This document shows positions 1-8,921 of a DNA stretch of 64,000 nucleotides, in pieces. The number at the start of each line of letters is the position of its first letter. The first letter of the stretch is position 1. Origin of the DNA: Marinicauda pacifica (GTDB lineage Bacteria; Pseudomonadota; Alphaproteobacteria; Caulobacterales; Maricaulaceae). The DNA lies in contig NZ_SRXV01000002.1 of assembly GCF_004793635.1 (NCBI RefSeq), positions 124,001 to 188,000 on the forward strand, given 5' to 3'. The translations under genes and the position numbers were made by a program. A model generated the notes under the pieces. It had not been told where the DNA came from and searched no databases. It saw only the letters and a list, made by a program, of their open reading frames with translations.

Positions 1-1485
1 CATTACCGGAGCATAGAGCGCGCTCATGAGCGTCTCGACCAGAACCGACGCGGTCAGCGCCACCGGGCCGCCGTAGCGCATCATGTGACGCGGCCTGACC
101 AGGATCGAGAGCCAGCCCAGCACCTTGGGAACGAGCACGACTGCCATCGCGATGATGAAGAGCTGTACCGCGCGTTCGGAATCAAAGACCGGCCAGGTCG
201 GGAACAGGCCCGGCTCCGCGAAATAATCCGGCTCGCTCAGTTCTGCCTGGACCGCCAGCACCAGGCCGGTGGCGATCAGCGCAAGCCAGACTAGCGCGCT
301 GATATAGCTCATCATGCCCATGACGATATGGATGCGGCTGACCAGGCTGAGGCCTCTGGCGAACAGGAAGCGGGCGTGCTGCATATTGCCCTGGCACCAC
401 CGCCGGTCGCGGATGATCACGTCCGACAATGCCGGCGGGGCCTCCTCGTAGCTTTCGGTGAGATCCAATGCCAGCTCGACCCGCCAGCCGGCCCGGCGGA
501 TCAGGGCCGCCTCGATGAAATCATGGCTCATCACCGGTCCGCCAAACGGTGGCTTTCCGGTGAGGATGGGCAAGCGGGCTGCGGCTGCGAAGGCCTGCGT
601 CCGGATGATCGCGTTGTGACCCCAGTAATTGGCCTCCCGCCCGTGCCAGACATTCAGCCCGGCGGCAAAGACCGGGCCGTAGCACCGGTTGGCGAATTGC
701 TGCAGCCGGCCGAACAGGGTGCGGGCGCGCACGATCCGGGGGATTGTCTGGAGCAGGCCAAGCTGGGGGTCGGCCGCAATGCGCCGCGCCAGCGACATAA
801 CGGTACCCGAGCCCATCACCGAGTCGGCGTCAAGCACCAGCATGGCCTCGTACCCAGCGCCCCAGCGCTGAACCCAGTCGGCGATATTACCCGCCTTCTT
901 CTCGGCATTGTCCGAGCGGCGCCGATAATAAACCGGACACCCCTCCGGCGCCTGGCTGATGAGACGCGAGAAGATCGCCTCTTCCTCCACCCAGGCCCCG
1001 GGGCGGTTGGTATCGGCGAGCAGGAAGACGGCGAAGCGGTCCGGGGCGTCGCGGGCAAGGTCACCGATCATGACCTCCAGCGCCACCGCGATGCGGGCGG
1101 GCTCCTCGTTATAGACCGGCAGCAGGATTGCCGTCTTGGCGACCGGGCCCTCCGCCTGCGTCCGGCGCGCGGCAAGCAACGCCGGAAAACCCAGCACGGC
1201 CTGAACGGCGGAGAAAGCGACCCAGCCAAAGCTGATCGTGAACAGGACCAGAAATGCCCACTGGGTCAGCGTCAGACCGCCCGCAACATTCATCACTGCA
1301 TGGAGTTCATAAACGCCGTAAGCGGTCAGCGTGAAACTGGCCAGGAAAAGGACCGTGCGCGCCAGATAGAGTTCGATTCGACGCGGCAGCGCCCACCCCG
1401 GTGCGCGAGTGAACGCGTCATGCACGCGCCCGCGCGGCATCTCGAGCGGGTCTTCGGGTGGCAACGCACGCTTGCCCTCAGCCAC
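1..1485 (-). CDS. opgH: glucans biosynthesis glucosyltransferase OpgH/MdoH (partial, C-terminus off the window)
   Basis: Inner-membrane family 2 glucosyltransferase that polymerises UDP-glucose into the backbone of osmoregulated periplasmic glucans. I translated the minus strand from a GTG at 1485; 495 codons are open to the window edge with no stop. Visible are two N-terminal membrane segments, the GT2 start LLPVYNEEP, the acidic motif LDADSVM, the processive-enzyme signature RDRRWCQGN (a QxxRW relative), and further hydrophobic segments afterwards. The GTG start overlaps the end of opgG by 8 bases, the usual opgGH coupling. An in-frame ATG at 1440 is an alternative start. The missing C-terminus lies to the left, so completeness cannot be judged. 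Family assignment is firm because order, motifs and partner gene agree. Confidence 0.93.
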   Translation of the reverse strand, partial: MAEGKRALPPEDPLEMPRGRVHDAFTRAPGWALPRRIELYLARTVLFLASFTLTAYGVYELHAVMNVAGGLTLTQWAFLVLFTISFGWVAFSAVQAVLGFPALLAARRTQAEGPVAKTAILLPVYNEEPARIAVALEVMIGDLARDAPDRFAVFLLADTNRPGAWVEEEAIFSRLISQAPEGCPVYYRRRSDNAEKKAGNIADWVQRWGAGYEAMLVLDADSVMGSGTVMSLARRIAADPQLGLLQTIPRIVRARTLFGRLQQFANRCYGPVFAAGLNVWHGREANYWGHNAIIRTQAFAAAARLPILTGKPPFGGPVMSHDFIEAALIRRAGWRVELALDLTESYEEAPPALSDVIIRDRRWCQGNMQHARFLFARGLSLVSRIHIVMGMMSYISALVWLALIATGLVLAVQAELSEPDYFAEPGLFPTWPVFDSERAVQLFIIAMAVVLVPKVLGWLSILVRPRHMMRYGGPVALTASVLVETLMSALYAPVM

Positions 1486-3022
1486 GGGGCGTCCACCGGT
1501 AGAGCCAGGTTTCACCGATCGGGTCTTCACCCGCGAAGGGGCGCACGCGCAGTTCGACCGTCTGCGCATCGCGCGGTTCGAAGGTCAGATACACACGCAA
1601 GCCTCCGGTACGCGCATTCTCGGCCACCGTGTACTGCACAGGCAGATCGCGGCCCGCCGAGGCCTCGATGCGGACCTGGTCCGCCGCGATCCGGCGCGGA
1701 TTGGCATAGTCGATGACCATTTGCGGCAACCCGCGGTCGAGCGTGCGTCCCACCGCGCTGCGCGTGACCTCGCCGAGACGCCCCGGCAGGCTGACCTGGT
1801 TTGGCCAGGACAGATCGTAGGCAAACTCGAAGGCCGCGTTGGCCGGCAGGCCCTCCCGCGGTCGCCAGTAGGCCACGATGTTATCATTGCCTTCGTGCGA
1901 CGACGGAATCTCGACCAGCTGGACATGGCCATCGCCCCAGTCGCCGCGCGGCCTCACCCAGGCCGAGGGCCGGGTTTCGTACCGCGCTTCGAGATCCTGA
2001 TAGGCGCCAAAATCACGCGTACGCTGGACCAGCCCGAAGCCGGACGGGCTGCGGTCGGAAAACGCGCTCATCTGGAGCGCACGCGGATTGGAGAGCGGGC
2101 GCCACAGCCGCTCGCCCCGCCCGGTCTCAATCGCCAGTCCGAGCGAATCGTGAACTGCCGGGCGGTAGTCGGGCTGAGCGGGGGGATCTATCGGCCCGTG
2201 CATATACATCGAGGTCAGGCAACCCAGCCCGACATGGGACAGACGCTCACGCGGGAACAGCGTGGCGGATATTTCCATCTGGGTCGTCGCCCCGGGATAG
2301 ATCCCGAACCGGTACGCGCCGGTAACCCGGCGGCTGTCCAGCAGGCCGTGGACCACGATGGAGTCCACCCCGGCCGACGGGCGTTCGATCCAGAAGGTCC
2401 GGAAAATCGGGAATTCCTCGCCGGTTGGCTCGGCGGTATCGATGGCAAGCCCGCGCGCCGACAGCCCGTAATGCTGCCCGCGGCTGACCGCCCGGAAATA
2501 GCTCGCGCCCTGGAACACGACGAACTCGTCGGCGATCTCGGGACGGTTGAGCGGGAAGTGAAGCCGGAAGCCGGCGAGTTGTCCGACTCGCGAGAGCAGC
2601 TGAGCGACTTCCTCGGAGGGGGTCTCGAACGCGTCTGCATTGGCCGGAACCGGACGCGCCACCCCGTTTTCCACGATCTGGATATCCACGCCGTTCGCAT
2701 AGACCGAGCCGGGGGCGAACATCTCGATAGAGAAGCGCGTCGGCGACCGGCCCCATACCGCTGCCTCACGCTTGTAGCGAATGGCGCGATAGGCATCATA
2801 ACCCAGCGTGGAAAGCGCTTCAGGCATCGGGGCGGGCGGCACGTAGGCACGCGCAGCCAGCGCCCGCGCCAGCGCGACAACACCCTCTCTCGAGAAGCGC
2901 TCCCCCGTGCCCTGCAGGGCGAAGGCGGGCCCGGCAAGAAGGGCGCTCAGCCCCCCGGCCCCGGCAGCCAGAAGCGAACGGCGCGACACAGCGCCGGCGT
3001 CAGGTTTGGACGTCTCAGTCAC
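1478..3022 (-). CDS. opgG: periplasmic glucans biosynthesis protein OpgG/OpgD family
   Basis: Periplasmic protein needed to branch or release osmoregulated periplasmic glucans made by OpgH. The 514-residue length fits the family. The N-terminus carries a twin-arginine-like signal (SRRSLLAAG from about residue 13, then a hydrophobic Ala/Gly/Leu stretch ending AFA), so export is probably by Tat, as in E. coli OpgD rather than OpgG. The remainder has the MdoG-type pattern: EMFAPGSVYANG-like beta segments, SYFRAVSRGQ, a central DSRRVTGAYRF segment, and an immunoglobulin-like C-terminal domain ending YRWTPRG. It is the first gene of an opgG-opgH unit with an 8-base overlap. The 130 bases upstream hold no other gene. 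OpgG and OpgD cannot be separated from sequence alone. Confidence 0.92.
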   Translation of the reverse strand: MTETSKPDAGAVSRRSLLAAGAGGLSALLAGPAFALQGTGERFSREGVVALARALAARAYVPPAPMPEALSTLGYDAYRAIRYKREAAVWGRSPTRFSIEMFAPGSVYANGVDIQIVENGVARPVPANADAFETPSEEVAQLLSRVGQLAGFRLHFPLNRPEIADEFVVFQGASYFRAVSRGQHYGLSARGLAIDTAEPTGEEFPIFRTFWIERPSAGVDSIVVHGLLDSRRVTGAYRFGIYPGATTQMEISATLFPRERLSHVGLGCLTSMYMHGPIDPPAQPDYRPAVHDSLGLAIETGRGERLWRPLSNPRALQMSAFSDRSPSGFGLVQRTRDFGAYQDLEARYETRPSAWVRPRGDWGDGHVQLVEIPSSHEGNDNIVAYWRPREGLPANAAFEFAYDLSWPNQVSLPGRLGEVTRSAVGRTLDRGLPQMVIDYANPRRIAADQVRIEASAGRDLPVQYTVAENARTGGLRVYLTFEPRDAQTVELRVRPFAGEDPIGETWLYRWTPRG

Positions 3023-3154
3023 GACTTTAGCTCAGCCTCCACTCCGGCGAATCGTTCCCCCGTGAACGTCGCTCAGCCCGGGGCGCACAATACGGGTAAA
3101 TCGGGCATGTCTGCGGCGAGGCCGCGATTATCCACAGCCTCTTTCGCTGCCTGC

Positions 3155-3550
3155 CTAACCAACCGTAAGGAAGCGGTCTTCATCCCGCAGCAGGAAGAGG
3201 GCGATCAAGGCTGCCAGCGTCGGAACGGCAGCCCAGAACAGATGGTTCCCGCCCTCATAGGGCGCGGCAAGCTGCTGCCATGTAGACAGCGTCGAAACCG
3301 CATGCATGGCCAGCAGGAGGCCGGTAGTGATCGCGCGCCATCTTGCCCAGACCAGAAACGCCAGAACCAGCAGGAGCTGAATCGCGCCAATGGCGTAGGC
3401 CACAGTGACCGGCAGGCCGGAAATGCCGTAGAAACGGTCGAAGATCGCAACCGCGCTTTCCGGTTTGACGAGCTTCTCCACCGCCCAGACGGCGAAGAAT
3501 GCGGCGACCGAAGCGCGCATAATGAAGAGTGAAAGTGTGAGCCTGGTCAT
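3155..3550 (-). CDS. DoxX-like small membrane protein
   Basis: A 131-residue protein with four predicted hydrophobic segments: near residues 8-25, after KPESAVAIF, around AYAIGAIQLLLVLAFLVW, and near the C-terminus (FWAAVPTLAALIALFLL). The layout and the conserved spacing around FAVWAVEKLVKPE resemble the DoxX/DoxD family. That family is found in many bacterial membranes and sometimes associates with redox or oxidative-stress proteins. I chose the ATG at 3550 because the upstream extension (MRQAAPGLSGRGGF) is not membrane-like and the later ATG has a purine-rich stretch just ahead. It lies between opgG and def on the same strand but about 100 bases from either, so operon membership is unclear. 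Its substrate, if any, is unknown. Confidence 0.7.
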   Translation of the reverse strand: MTRLTLSLFIMRASVAAFFAVWAVEKLVKPESAVAIFDRFYGISGLPVTVAYAIGAIQLLLVLAFLVWARWRAITTGLLLAMHAVSTLSTWQQLAAPYEGGNHLFWAAVPTLAALIALFLLRDEDRFLTVG

Positions 3551-3657
3551 GAAACCACCCCTGCCTGATAGCCCGGGGGCAGCCTGTCTCATCGGCGCGT
3601 GAGAGGGAAGCGCTATCGCGAGAAGTTGACCGCGTCATCCGACGCGCGCGCCTGATC

Positions 3658-4179
3658 CTACTCTGCGGCGATCGCCGAGCGGGCCTTGACCAGCTTCTGG
3701 ACCTTCTTGACGGCGCGGTCGCGTTTGAGGCGCGACAGGTAGTCGATGAAGACAATCCCTTCCAGATGGTCCATCTCGTGCTGGATACACACCGCGTAGA
3801 GATCTTCGGCGATTTCTTCGTGAGCCTCGCCCTCATAGTCGAGATACTCGACCTTGCAACGTATCGGCCGATCCACCTCGTCAAACACTTCGGGAACCGA
3901 GAGGCAGCCTTCCTGATACGGTTTGAGGTCTTCGCTCAAGGGCGTGATGACCGGATTGATGAAGACGCGCGGCGCGTTGCGCTCTTCAGACAGGTCCATC
4001 ACGATTACGCGCTTGTCGACCCCGACCTGAATGGCGGCCAGACCGATACCGTCGGCGGCGTACATGGTCTCGACCATGTCGTCGATCAGCTCGCGCAATG
4101 CATCATCCACCGTGTCCACAGGCTTGGACACGGTCTTCAGGCGCGGATCGGGAACGGTGATGATGTCTCTAACAGCCAT
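3658..4179 (-). CDS. def: peptide deformylase
   Basis: Removes the N-formyl group from nascent polypeptides; a cytosolic Fe2+ (or Zn2+) metallohydrolase. All three signature motifs are present at the usual positions: GIGLAAIQ (residues 44-51), EGCLS (90-94, metal ligand C92) and QHEMDHLEG (H134 and H138 metal ligands, E135 catalytic). The length of 173 residues is normal. The start is taken at the ATG at 4179; a GTG two codons earlier (4185) is also possible. The usual partner fmt is not next to it: the neighbours are a DoxX-like gene downstream and a divergent GNAT gene upstream. The assignment is secure. Confidence 0.97.
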   Translation of the reverse strand: MAVRDIITVPDPRLKTVSKPVDTVDDALRELIDDMVETMYAADGIGLAAIQVGVDKRVIVMDLSEERNAPRVFINPVITPLSEDLKPYQEGCLSVPEVFDEVDRPIRCKVEYLDYEGEAHEEIAEDLYAVCIQHEMDHLEGIVFIDYLSRLKRDRAVKKVQKLVKARSAIAAE

Positions 4180-4281
4180 AGCCACGAAATAAGGGCTGAA
4201 CGCGTTTCGATCAAGTTAGCGCCGCGTCCCGGCACCAGTCTTGCGTCGCTGAAATCCGGGACAGAACGCGATGAGGCGATC

Positions 4282-5409
4282 ATGCGGTTTTTCGATCTGG
4301 ACATCCAGCAGCTTGGCGAACGCGACCTGGCGGCCTGGCGGCGATTCGCCGCGCCGGGCGGACGCTTGATAAGCCCTTATCTGACGCCCGATTTCGCCAA
4401 GGTGATCGCCAGCGCCCGCGACGATGTGCGCGTTGCCGTCGCCGAGGACGCGGACGGTCCGGCCGCCTTCTTCGCCTATCACGCCGGTCCTATCGCGCGT
4501 CCGGTCGGCGCCCCGATGTCGGACTATCAAGGGATTGTGTGCCGGGAAGGTACACATGTCAGTGCGTCCGACCTTCTCAACACCACGCAGGCTGGCGCCA
4601 TGGTCTACGAAAACTGGGCCACGACGCCCGCTCCGGGGCGCATTCGGTCGGCCGCCGGGTCCTGCGTGCTCGACCTGTCAGCCGGTTCGCAGGACTATTT
4701 CAAGCGCCGCCGTGGCCTTTATCGCAATCATTTCAAGAAAATGGACCAGCGCGCGCGCAAGGGCGAACGTGAATTCGGGGCGATGCGCGTGGAATTCGGT
4801 GATCCGCTCGGCGCCCATTTCGAGACGCTCAAGGCTTGGAAAAGTGCCCAGTATCGCGCAACCGGCTTGCTCGACCTGTTCTCGATCGGCTGGGTCAACC
4901 AGGTGCTGAATACCTTTGCTGCAAAGCGCTTCGGGCCATTCAGGGGACTGACCTGCGCACTCTATTTCGGCGACCGGCTCGCCGCCGTGGAATTCGGCCT
5001 CGTGGCGGGCGGCGCCTACCATTCCTGGTTCCCGGCCTATGACCGGCAATTTGCCAGCGCTTCTCCGGGCCTCCAGCTCATCCACGCCATCGCGGAGGCC
5101 GCGCCGCGCCTGGGTATCGACCGCATCGATCTCGGCAAGAGCGAGGCGGACTACAAGAAATATTATGCCGACTACGAAGTTCCGCTGTCACAGGGCCGCG
5201 TCGTGACGGGAAGCCTCGCCGGTGCGCGTATCGCAGGCTGGGAACTGGCCGAAGCGGTGACGCGGCACCTGCCCGGCCCGGCGTCGCAAATACCGGCCCG
5301 GCTGCGCCGCCGCTGGGCGCAGACCAGCGCCTTCGAGCCGCGCCGCGCGCGCAGGCTGGCCCTGATGGGCGCGGCGGTCGGCGCCCGGTTCGGGTCCTCG
5401 CGCGACTAG
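4282..5409 (+). CDS. GNAT-superfamily acyltransferase, CelD/BcsL type
   Basis: A 375-residue protein of the CelD/BcsL-like GNAT family, whose members are thought to acylate polysaccharide or amino-sugar substrates during envelope or cellulose assembly. Seen in the sequence: an N-terminal half with a YLTPDF...VAVAED pattern, a basic stretch of alternating Lys/Arg around residues 150-165 (FKRRRGLYRNHFKKMDQRARK), and the C-terminal GNAT core with LTCALYFGDRLAAVEFGL, AYHSWFPAYD and the closing IDLGKSEADYKKYYADYEVPL. The ATG at 4282 is used because upstream codons in the same frame run antisense through def. The stop TAG overlaps the stop of the convergent lipoprotein gene inside the tetramer CTAG. 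The true acceptor is unknown. Confidence 0.8.
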   Translation: MRFFDLDIQQLGERDLAAWRRFAAPGGRLISPYLTPDFAKVIASARDDVRVAVAEDADGPAAFFAYHAGPIARPVGAPMSDYQGIVCREGTHVSASDLLNTTQAGAMVYENWATTPAPGRIRSAAGSCVLDLSAGSQDYFKRRRGLYRNHFKKMDQRARKGEREFGAMRVEFGDPLGAHFETLKAWKSAQYRATGLLDLFSIGWVNQVLNTFAAKRFGPFRGLTCALYFGDRLAAVEFGLVAGGAYHSWFPAYDRQFASASPGLQLIHAIAEAAPRLGIDRIDLGKSEADYKKYYADYEVPLSQGRVVTGSLAGARIAGWELAEAVTRHLPGPASQIPARLRRRWAQTSAFEPRRARRLALMGAAVGARFGSSRD

Positions 5410-6023
5410 TCCTGCGTTCCGGGCTCCGCGCCCCAGGGCGCCGGTGGTGTGCTGACCGTTTCGGTCAGATCGATCCGGGCCTCGAAATGGCGGCCGGGCC
5501 GGTCCAGGGCATAGACCAGCGTGTCGCCGCCGTCTTCGATGGCCAGCGTCCACACATTGTCCATCGAGGCCGGGATGCCCTCGCGTTCGAACAGATCGCG
5601 CGAGAAGTCATCGGCCGGGAACCGGGCGGACAAATCGTCCACCTCACCTTCGGTGTCCCCGCCATACTGGGTCAGCGCATCCTCGCTGCCGTCCTCGTGA
5701 CGATGGTCGTGCTTCAGGCGAAGGCGGCCATCCTCCAGGCGCGTCACCACCCAGGTGCGCGAGCGGTCGTCGCCGACATGCAGCGGCATGCGCACCATGT
5801 CGTCGGTACACGTACGTACATGCACGGTCAGCACCTCGCCGGCCCAGTCCGCGTCGGCGGGATCGTCGGACACGACTTCACCCTCGAAGGCGTCTCCGCA
5901 CAGCGATTGCAGCGCTGCGAACAAGGTGGACTCTGTCTCGGTTCCCTCCTGCGCGCTGTCGGGGTCCGTCCCGCAGGCAACAAGCACGAGCGCGCCGGCG
6001 GCGGAAAAAAGAAGATGTTTCAT
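5406..6023 (-). CDS. predicted lipoprotein of unknown function
   Basis: A 205-residue protein starting with a typical lipoprotein signal: MKHLL, a hydrophobic run, then the lipobox LVAC with the cysteine at about residue 17. The mature part is acidic and His/Asp-rich in places (DHRHEDGSED). No catalytic motif or named domain is recognised. It probably sits in the periplasm, anchored to a membrane. The start codon overlaps the stop of the upstream SDR gene (ATGA at 6020-6023), so the two are probably co-translated. Its own stop shares the CTAG tetramer with the GNAT gene on the other strand. Function is not inferred. Confidence 0.72.
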   Translation of the reverse strand: MKHLLFSAAGALVLVACGTDPDSAQEGTETESTLFAALQSLCGDAFEGEVVSDDPADADWAGEVLTVHVRTCTDDMVRMPLHVGDDRSRTWVVTRLEDGRLRLKHDHRHEDGSEDALTQYGGDTEGEVDDLSARFPADDFSRDLFEREGIPASMDNVWTLAIEDGGDTLVYALDRPGRHFEARIDLTETVSTPPAPWGAEPGTQD

Positions 6024-6886
6024 GAGCCACGGGCCTTTTGTTTGAGGGCTTCGAAATCGGCGCCCAGCATTTCTGCCAGCATTTTCTGCGTCCCGCCTTC
6101 GGGATCGGGCGGCGTGCCCGCCGTCAACCCGCCGTCGACGACCAGGGCCTGGCCCGTGACGAAGCGTGCAGCGTCACTGCCAAGGTATACCACCGCCTCG
6201 GCGATATCGACTCCTTCCCCGCCGACCGGCAAGGGCTGGGCAAACGAGGAAACCTGACGCAGCACGTCGTATTTCTCTTCCGCCTCGTCCTGGCTCAGCC
6301 CCATGGCCCGGCCGAAGACCGCGGTCGTGATCATGCCGGGATTGACGCAGTTGACCCGAATCTTGTCCGCGGCGAGGCGCACGGCGGCCAGCTTGGTCAG
6401 ATGCATGATCGCCGCCTTGGCGATGGAATAGCAGACCGGGCCGTAATTGGTGCCGATCCCGGCGACCGACGCGGTGGAGACGATGGACCCGCCCCCCTGC
6501 TCGCGCATCACCGGCACGGCATGCTTGATGCCCAGAAGGGCCGCGCGCACATGCAGGCTCATCGTGCGGTCGAACACATCGGCGCCGATATACTCCATCT
6601 CGGCATCGGGTTCGGCCGTGCCTGCATTGTTGAAGAGGATATCGAGCCGGCCCCAAGCCTCGACCGCCGCGTCGATCATCGCCTTGATGTCACGCTCCTG
6701 GGTCACATCGGTGTGCACATAGCGGATGTTGGGCGAGGTTTGCGCAATCGCCTCGCCGCGATCGTCCTGGATATCGGCCAGGATCACTTTCGCCCCTTCG
6801 GCCTCGAACAATTCCACCGTCGCGCGGCCGATCCCGCTGGCGCCTCCGGTGACGATGGCAACCTTGCCCTCCAGGCGTCCACTCAT
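6020..6886 (-). CDS. short-chain dehydrogenase/reductase (SDR)
   Basis: NAD(P)-dependent oxidoreductase of the classical SDR family, 288 residues. The cofactor motif TGGASGIG is at residues 13-20. An Asp in the second strand end (ILADIQDD) suggests NAD(H) preference. NNAG follows at 86-89, then the Ser of VSTAS (about 138-140) and the catalytic YSIAK with Y153 and K157. A C-terminal VTGQALVVDGG is the usual oligomer-interface segment. The substrate cannot be read from the sequence. It overlaps the lipoprotein gene by 4 bases and lies 78 bases from an esterase gene on the same strand, so it may belong to a small catabolic unit. A C-terminal tail of about 25 residues after the SDR core has no recognised role. 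Confidence 0.9.
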   Translation of the reverse strand: MSGRLEGKVAIVTGGASGIGRATVELFEAEGAKVILADIQDDRGEAIAQTSPNIRYVHTDVTQERDIKAMIDAAVEAWGRLDILFNNAGTAEPDAEMEYIGADVFDRTMSLHVRAALLGIKHAVPVMREQGGGSIVSTASVAGIGTNYGPVCYSIAKAAIMHLTKLAAVRLAADKIRVNCVNPGMITTAVFGRAMGLSQDEAEEKYDVLRQVSSFAQPLPVGGEGVDIAEAVVYLGSDAARFVTGQALVVDGGLTAGTPPDPEGGTQKMLAEMLGADFEALKQKARGS

Positions 6887-6964
6887 GACCTCTCCTCCCG
6901 TGTCTGGGGCTGTGTTTTTATGAACTTGGTTCAGAGGAGCACGGCCTGCCGCGCCTGTCGAGCC

Positions 6965-7969
6965 TCACGCCAGCCTTTCCACCAGCCAGGGCAGCGACAC
7001 CTCCAGCCGGAAATCGATGCCGGAATGCGTGCCCTCGAATTCCTCGTAGCGATGCTCGACGCCGAGATCGTCCAACCTCGCCTTCATGCGCCGCGCCGGA
7101 TACAGGAAATCGTACTGGTCCTGACGTCCGCAATCGATGAAGAGGGCCTTCATCGCGTTCAGGCTTGCGGCATGCTGGCCAACCATTTCCAGCGGGTCCC
7201 AGGCGAGCCAGTTGGCCCAGCGATCCGCGATCAGCTCGCATGTGTCGTGCGTGACCGGAAGGCGAATCCCGTACGGCTCCTCCGGGGCGGGATCGTAAGT
7301 CGCCCCCATCGCCAGAATCATCAGGGCCTCGATATCCTCGCCGCGCACCCGGTCGCTGGCTTCGAAGCGCTCGAAGAAATCGGAGATCGTGCCCGCCTTC
7401 GCCACCTGGCGCAGCGTGGCCGGCATCATGCGCAGATAGGCGATGTCAAAGCCCATATCGCCCGCATGACACGCCGCGCCCGACCAGAAATCGCTGTGCA
7501 GCATGGCGTGAACGATGGCGCCATACCCGCCCGAGCTCTTGCCGAACACACCGCGCTTTCCCGGCCCGCCGCACCTGAACGCGGCCTCCACTGCCGGGAC
7601 CATCTCCTCGATCAGGATGTCTTCCCAAGGCCCCATCACCGACGAGTTGATGAACTGGTTGCCCCCCAGCCGGGTAAACGTGTCGGGAAAGGCCACCACG
7701 CACGGCCCGATCCGGCCTTCGCCATACAGGCGGTCCAGGCGCTCGGGCAGATTCTCTCCGAAATTCTTCCAGGCGGTGTGGGCCAGCCCGCTACTGGTAT
7801 AGCCCGCCAGGCTGACCAGAAGCGGCAAATCCGCCCCGTCCAATCCGTGCGGGACCCAGACATCGATGGCCCGGCGCGCCGGATCGCCCAGAAAATTGTC
7901 CTTTAGAAGCCCGGACTCGATCACCAGACGCTCGACGCGTCCGGCCGGATGGGAATGGCGCGCAGTCAT
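6965..7969 (-). CDS. alpha/beta-hydrolase, putative esterase (esterase D-like)
   Basis: A 334-residue serine hydrolase of the putative-esterase (PF00756-like) group. The nucleophile elbow GKSSG places the catalytic serine at residue 145. A late GTHSG supplies the likely catalytic histidine, and DCGRQDQYDF the likely aspartate. An oxyanion-type loop appears as VSLAGYTSSG near residue 52. The reading frame is open upstream to 8074, but the ATG at 7969 is chosen because homology-like sequence (GRVERLVIESGLLKDNF) begins right after it and the extension is Arg-rich without family character. It lies upstream of the SDR gene on the same strand. The substrate is unknown; related proteins act on acyl esters or thioesters. 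Confidence 0.85.
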   Translation of the reverse strand: MTARHSHPAGRVERLVIESGLLKDNFLGDPARRAIDVWVPHGLDGADLPLLVSLAGYTSSGLAHTAWKNFGENLPERLDRLYGEGRIGPCVVAFPDTFTRLGGNQFINSSVMGPWEDILIEEMVPAVEAAFRCGGPGKRGVFGKSSGGYGAIVHAMLHSDFWSGAACHAGDMGFDIAYLRMMPATLRQVAKAGTISDFFERFEASDRVRGEDIEALMILAMGATYDPAPEEPYGIRLPVTHDTCELIADRWANWLAWDPLEMVGQHAASLNAMKALFIDCGRQDQYDFLYPARRMKARLDDLGVEHRYEEFEGTHSGIDFRLEVSLPWLVERLA

Positions 7970-8311
7970 GACAGGCTCCGTGTGGTTCAAGGTCGCGCGG
8001 AGCCTAGGCACACGCTGGCCAAGGTCAAACCCCGCCAGCCGCCTGCCTCCGTTCCGCCAACTCAGCCTCGTCACACCTGGCTCACCCGGAGACGTCCCAC
8101 TTTGTCATCTCGGCCGAGTGAAACGAGAGCGGGGATCTTGTCAGGCATGTAAGCTCGTACCCGTGACCAACCCGAGGCCCCGGATCGCCCGCGGCGTCCG
8201 GGGTGACAAACTACAGAAATCATTGGTGCTTCTCGTCTTGCCCGCGTGATAGCAGGAGGCGATCGGGCCTCTTTTGCGCCTTTTAAAAAGGGGATAAGCC
8301 GGGCGCGGGGC
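7970..8311. other. gene-free interval between esterase gene and recR
   Basis: 342 bases separate the esterase start from the recR stop. The first 120 bases are the esterase 5' region. Positions 8098-8211 hold the dispersed palindromic repeat listed separately. The last 100 bases contain the symmetrical AT-rich CCTTTTAAAAAGG (8279-8291) near the recR 3' end, without the usual GC stem plus T-run of an intrinsic terminator. ORFs that span this interval are made of repeat sequence and show no protein-like features, so none is called. Confidence 0.6.
8098..8211. repeat. dispersed intergenic palindromic repeat (two half-elements)
   Basis: Two GC-rich half-elements lie head to head. The first is built on GTCATCTCGGCCGAG-type sequence with AAACGAGAG; the second is CCCCGGATCGCC followed by GCGTCCGGGGTGACA, so the outer ends (TGTCATC / GGTGACA) are inverted. 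This layout is that of the small dispersed intergenic repeats common in alphaproteobacterial genomes, which often fold into two hairpins in transcripts. No transposase or ORF is linked to it. The call rests on layout and remembered similarity; other copies lie outside this window and cannot be counted here. Confidence 0.5.
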
Positions 8312-8914
8312 TCAGGCCGGGCGGCGGCTCTTGAAGGCGGCGGCAAGCGTGCCGTCGTCGAGATAATCGAGTTCTCCGCCAACCGGCACGCCGCGCGCCA
8401 ACGAGGTGATATCCACGCTCGCGCCTTCCAGCTTGTCGGCGATGAAATGGGCGGTGGTCTGTCCGTCCACGGTGGCGTTGAGCGCGAGGATGATCTCGCT
8501 GGTTTCCTCGCGTCCGGCCCGTTCGATCAGCTTGGCGACATTGAGCTGGTCGGGTCCGATCCCGTCGAGCGCGGAGAGCACGCCGCCCAGAACGTGGTAC
8601 CGGCCCTTGAAGGCAGAGGCGCGTTCGAGCGCCCACAGATCGCCCACCGTCTCGACCACGCAGATCACCTTGGGATCGCGCCGTTGGGAGGCGCAGATGG
8701 CGCACGGATCGGTCACGTCCAGATTGCCGCATTCGGCGCAGGCACGGATTTTCGCCGCCGCCTCGCCCATCGCTTCGGCCAGCGGCTCCATCAGCTGCTC
8801 GCGCTTTTTGAGCAGGTGCAGCGCCGCCCTGCGGGCCGAGCGCGGCCCGAGACCGGGAAGCTTGGCGAGCAGCTGGATCAGCCGCTCGATTTCGGGACCG
8901 GATGCCTGGTTCAT
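8312..8914 (-). CDS. recR: recombination mediator protein RecR
   Basis: Part of the RecFOR pathway that loads RecA at single-strand gaps. Residues 1-50 carry the helix-hairpin-helix with the [18 protein letters not shown] pattern. A four-cysteine zinc finger follows (C59, C62, C71, C74). The Toprim domain comes next with the [14 protein letters not shown] core and [19 protein letters not shown], and it ends with a [12 protein letters not shown]alker-B-like tail. The length of 200 residues is standard. The start is the ATG at 8914, 7 bases after the ybaB stop; the open frame upstream overlaps ybaB and is discarded. The dnaX-ybaB-recR order is the widely conserved bacterial arrangement. Confidence 0.97.
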   Translation of the reverse strand: MNQASGPEIERLIQLLAKLPGLGPRSARRAALHLLKKREQLMEPLAEAMGEAAAKIRACAECGNLDVTDPCAICASQRRDPKVICVVETVGDLWALERASAFKGRYHVLGGVLSALDGIGPDQLNVAKLIERAGREETSEIILALNATVDGQTTAHFIADKLEGASVDITSLARGVPVGGELDYLDDGTLAAAFKSRRPA

Positions 8915-8921
8915 CGAGGGG

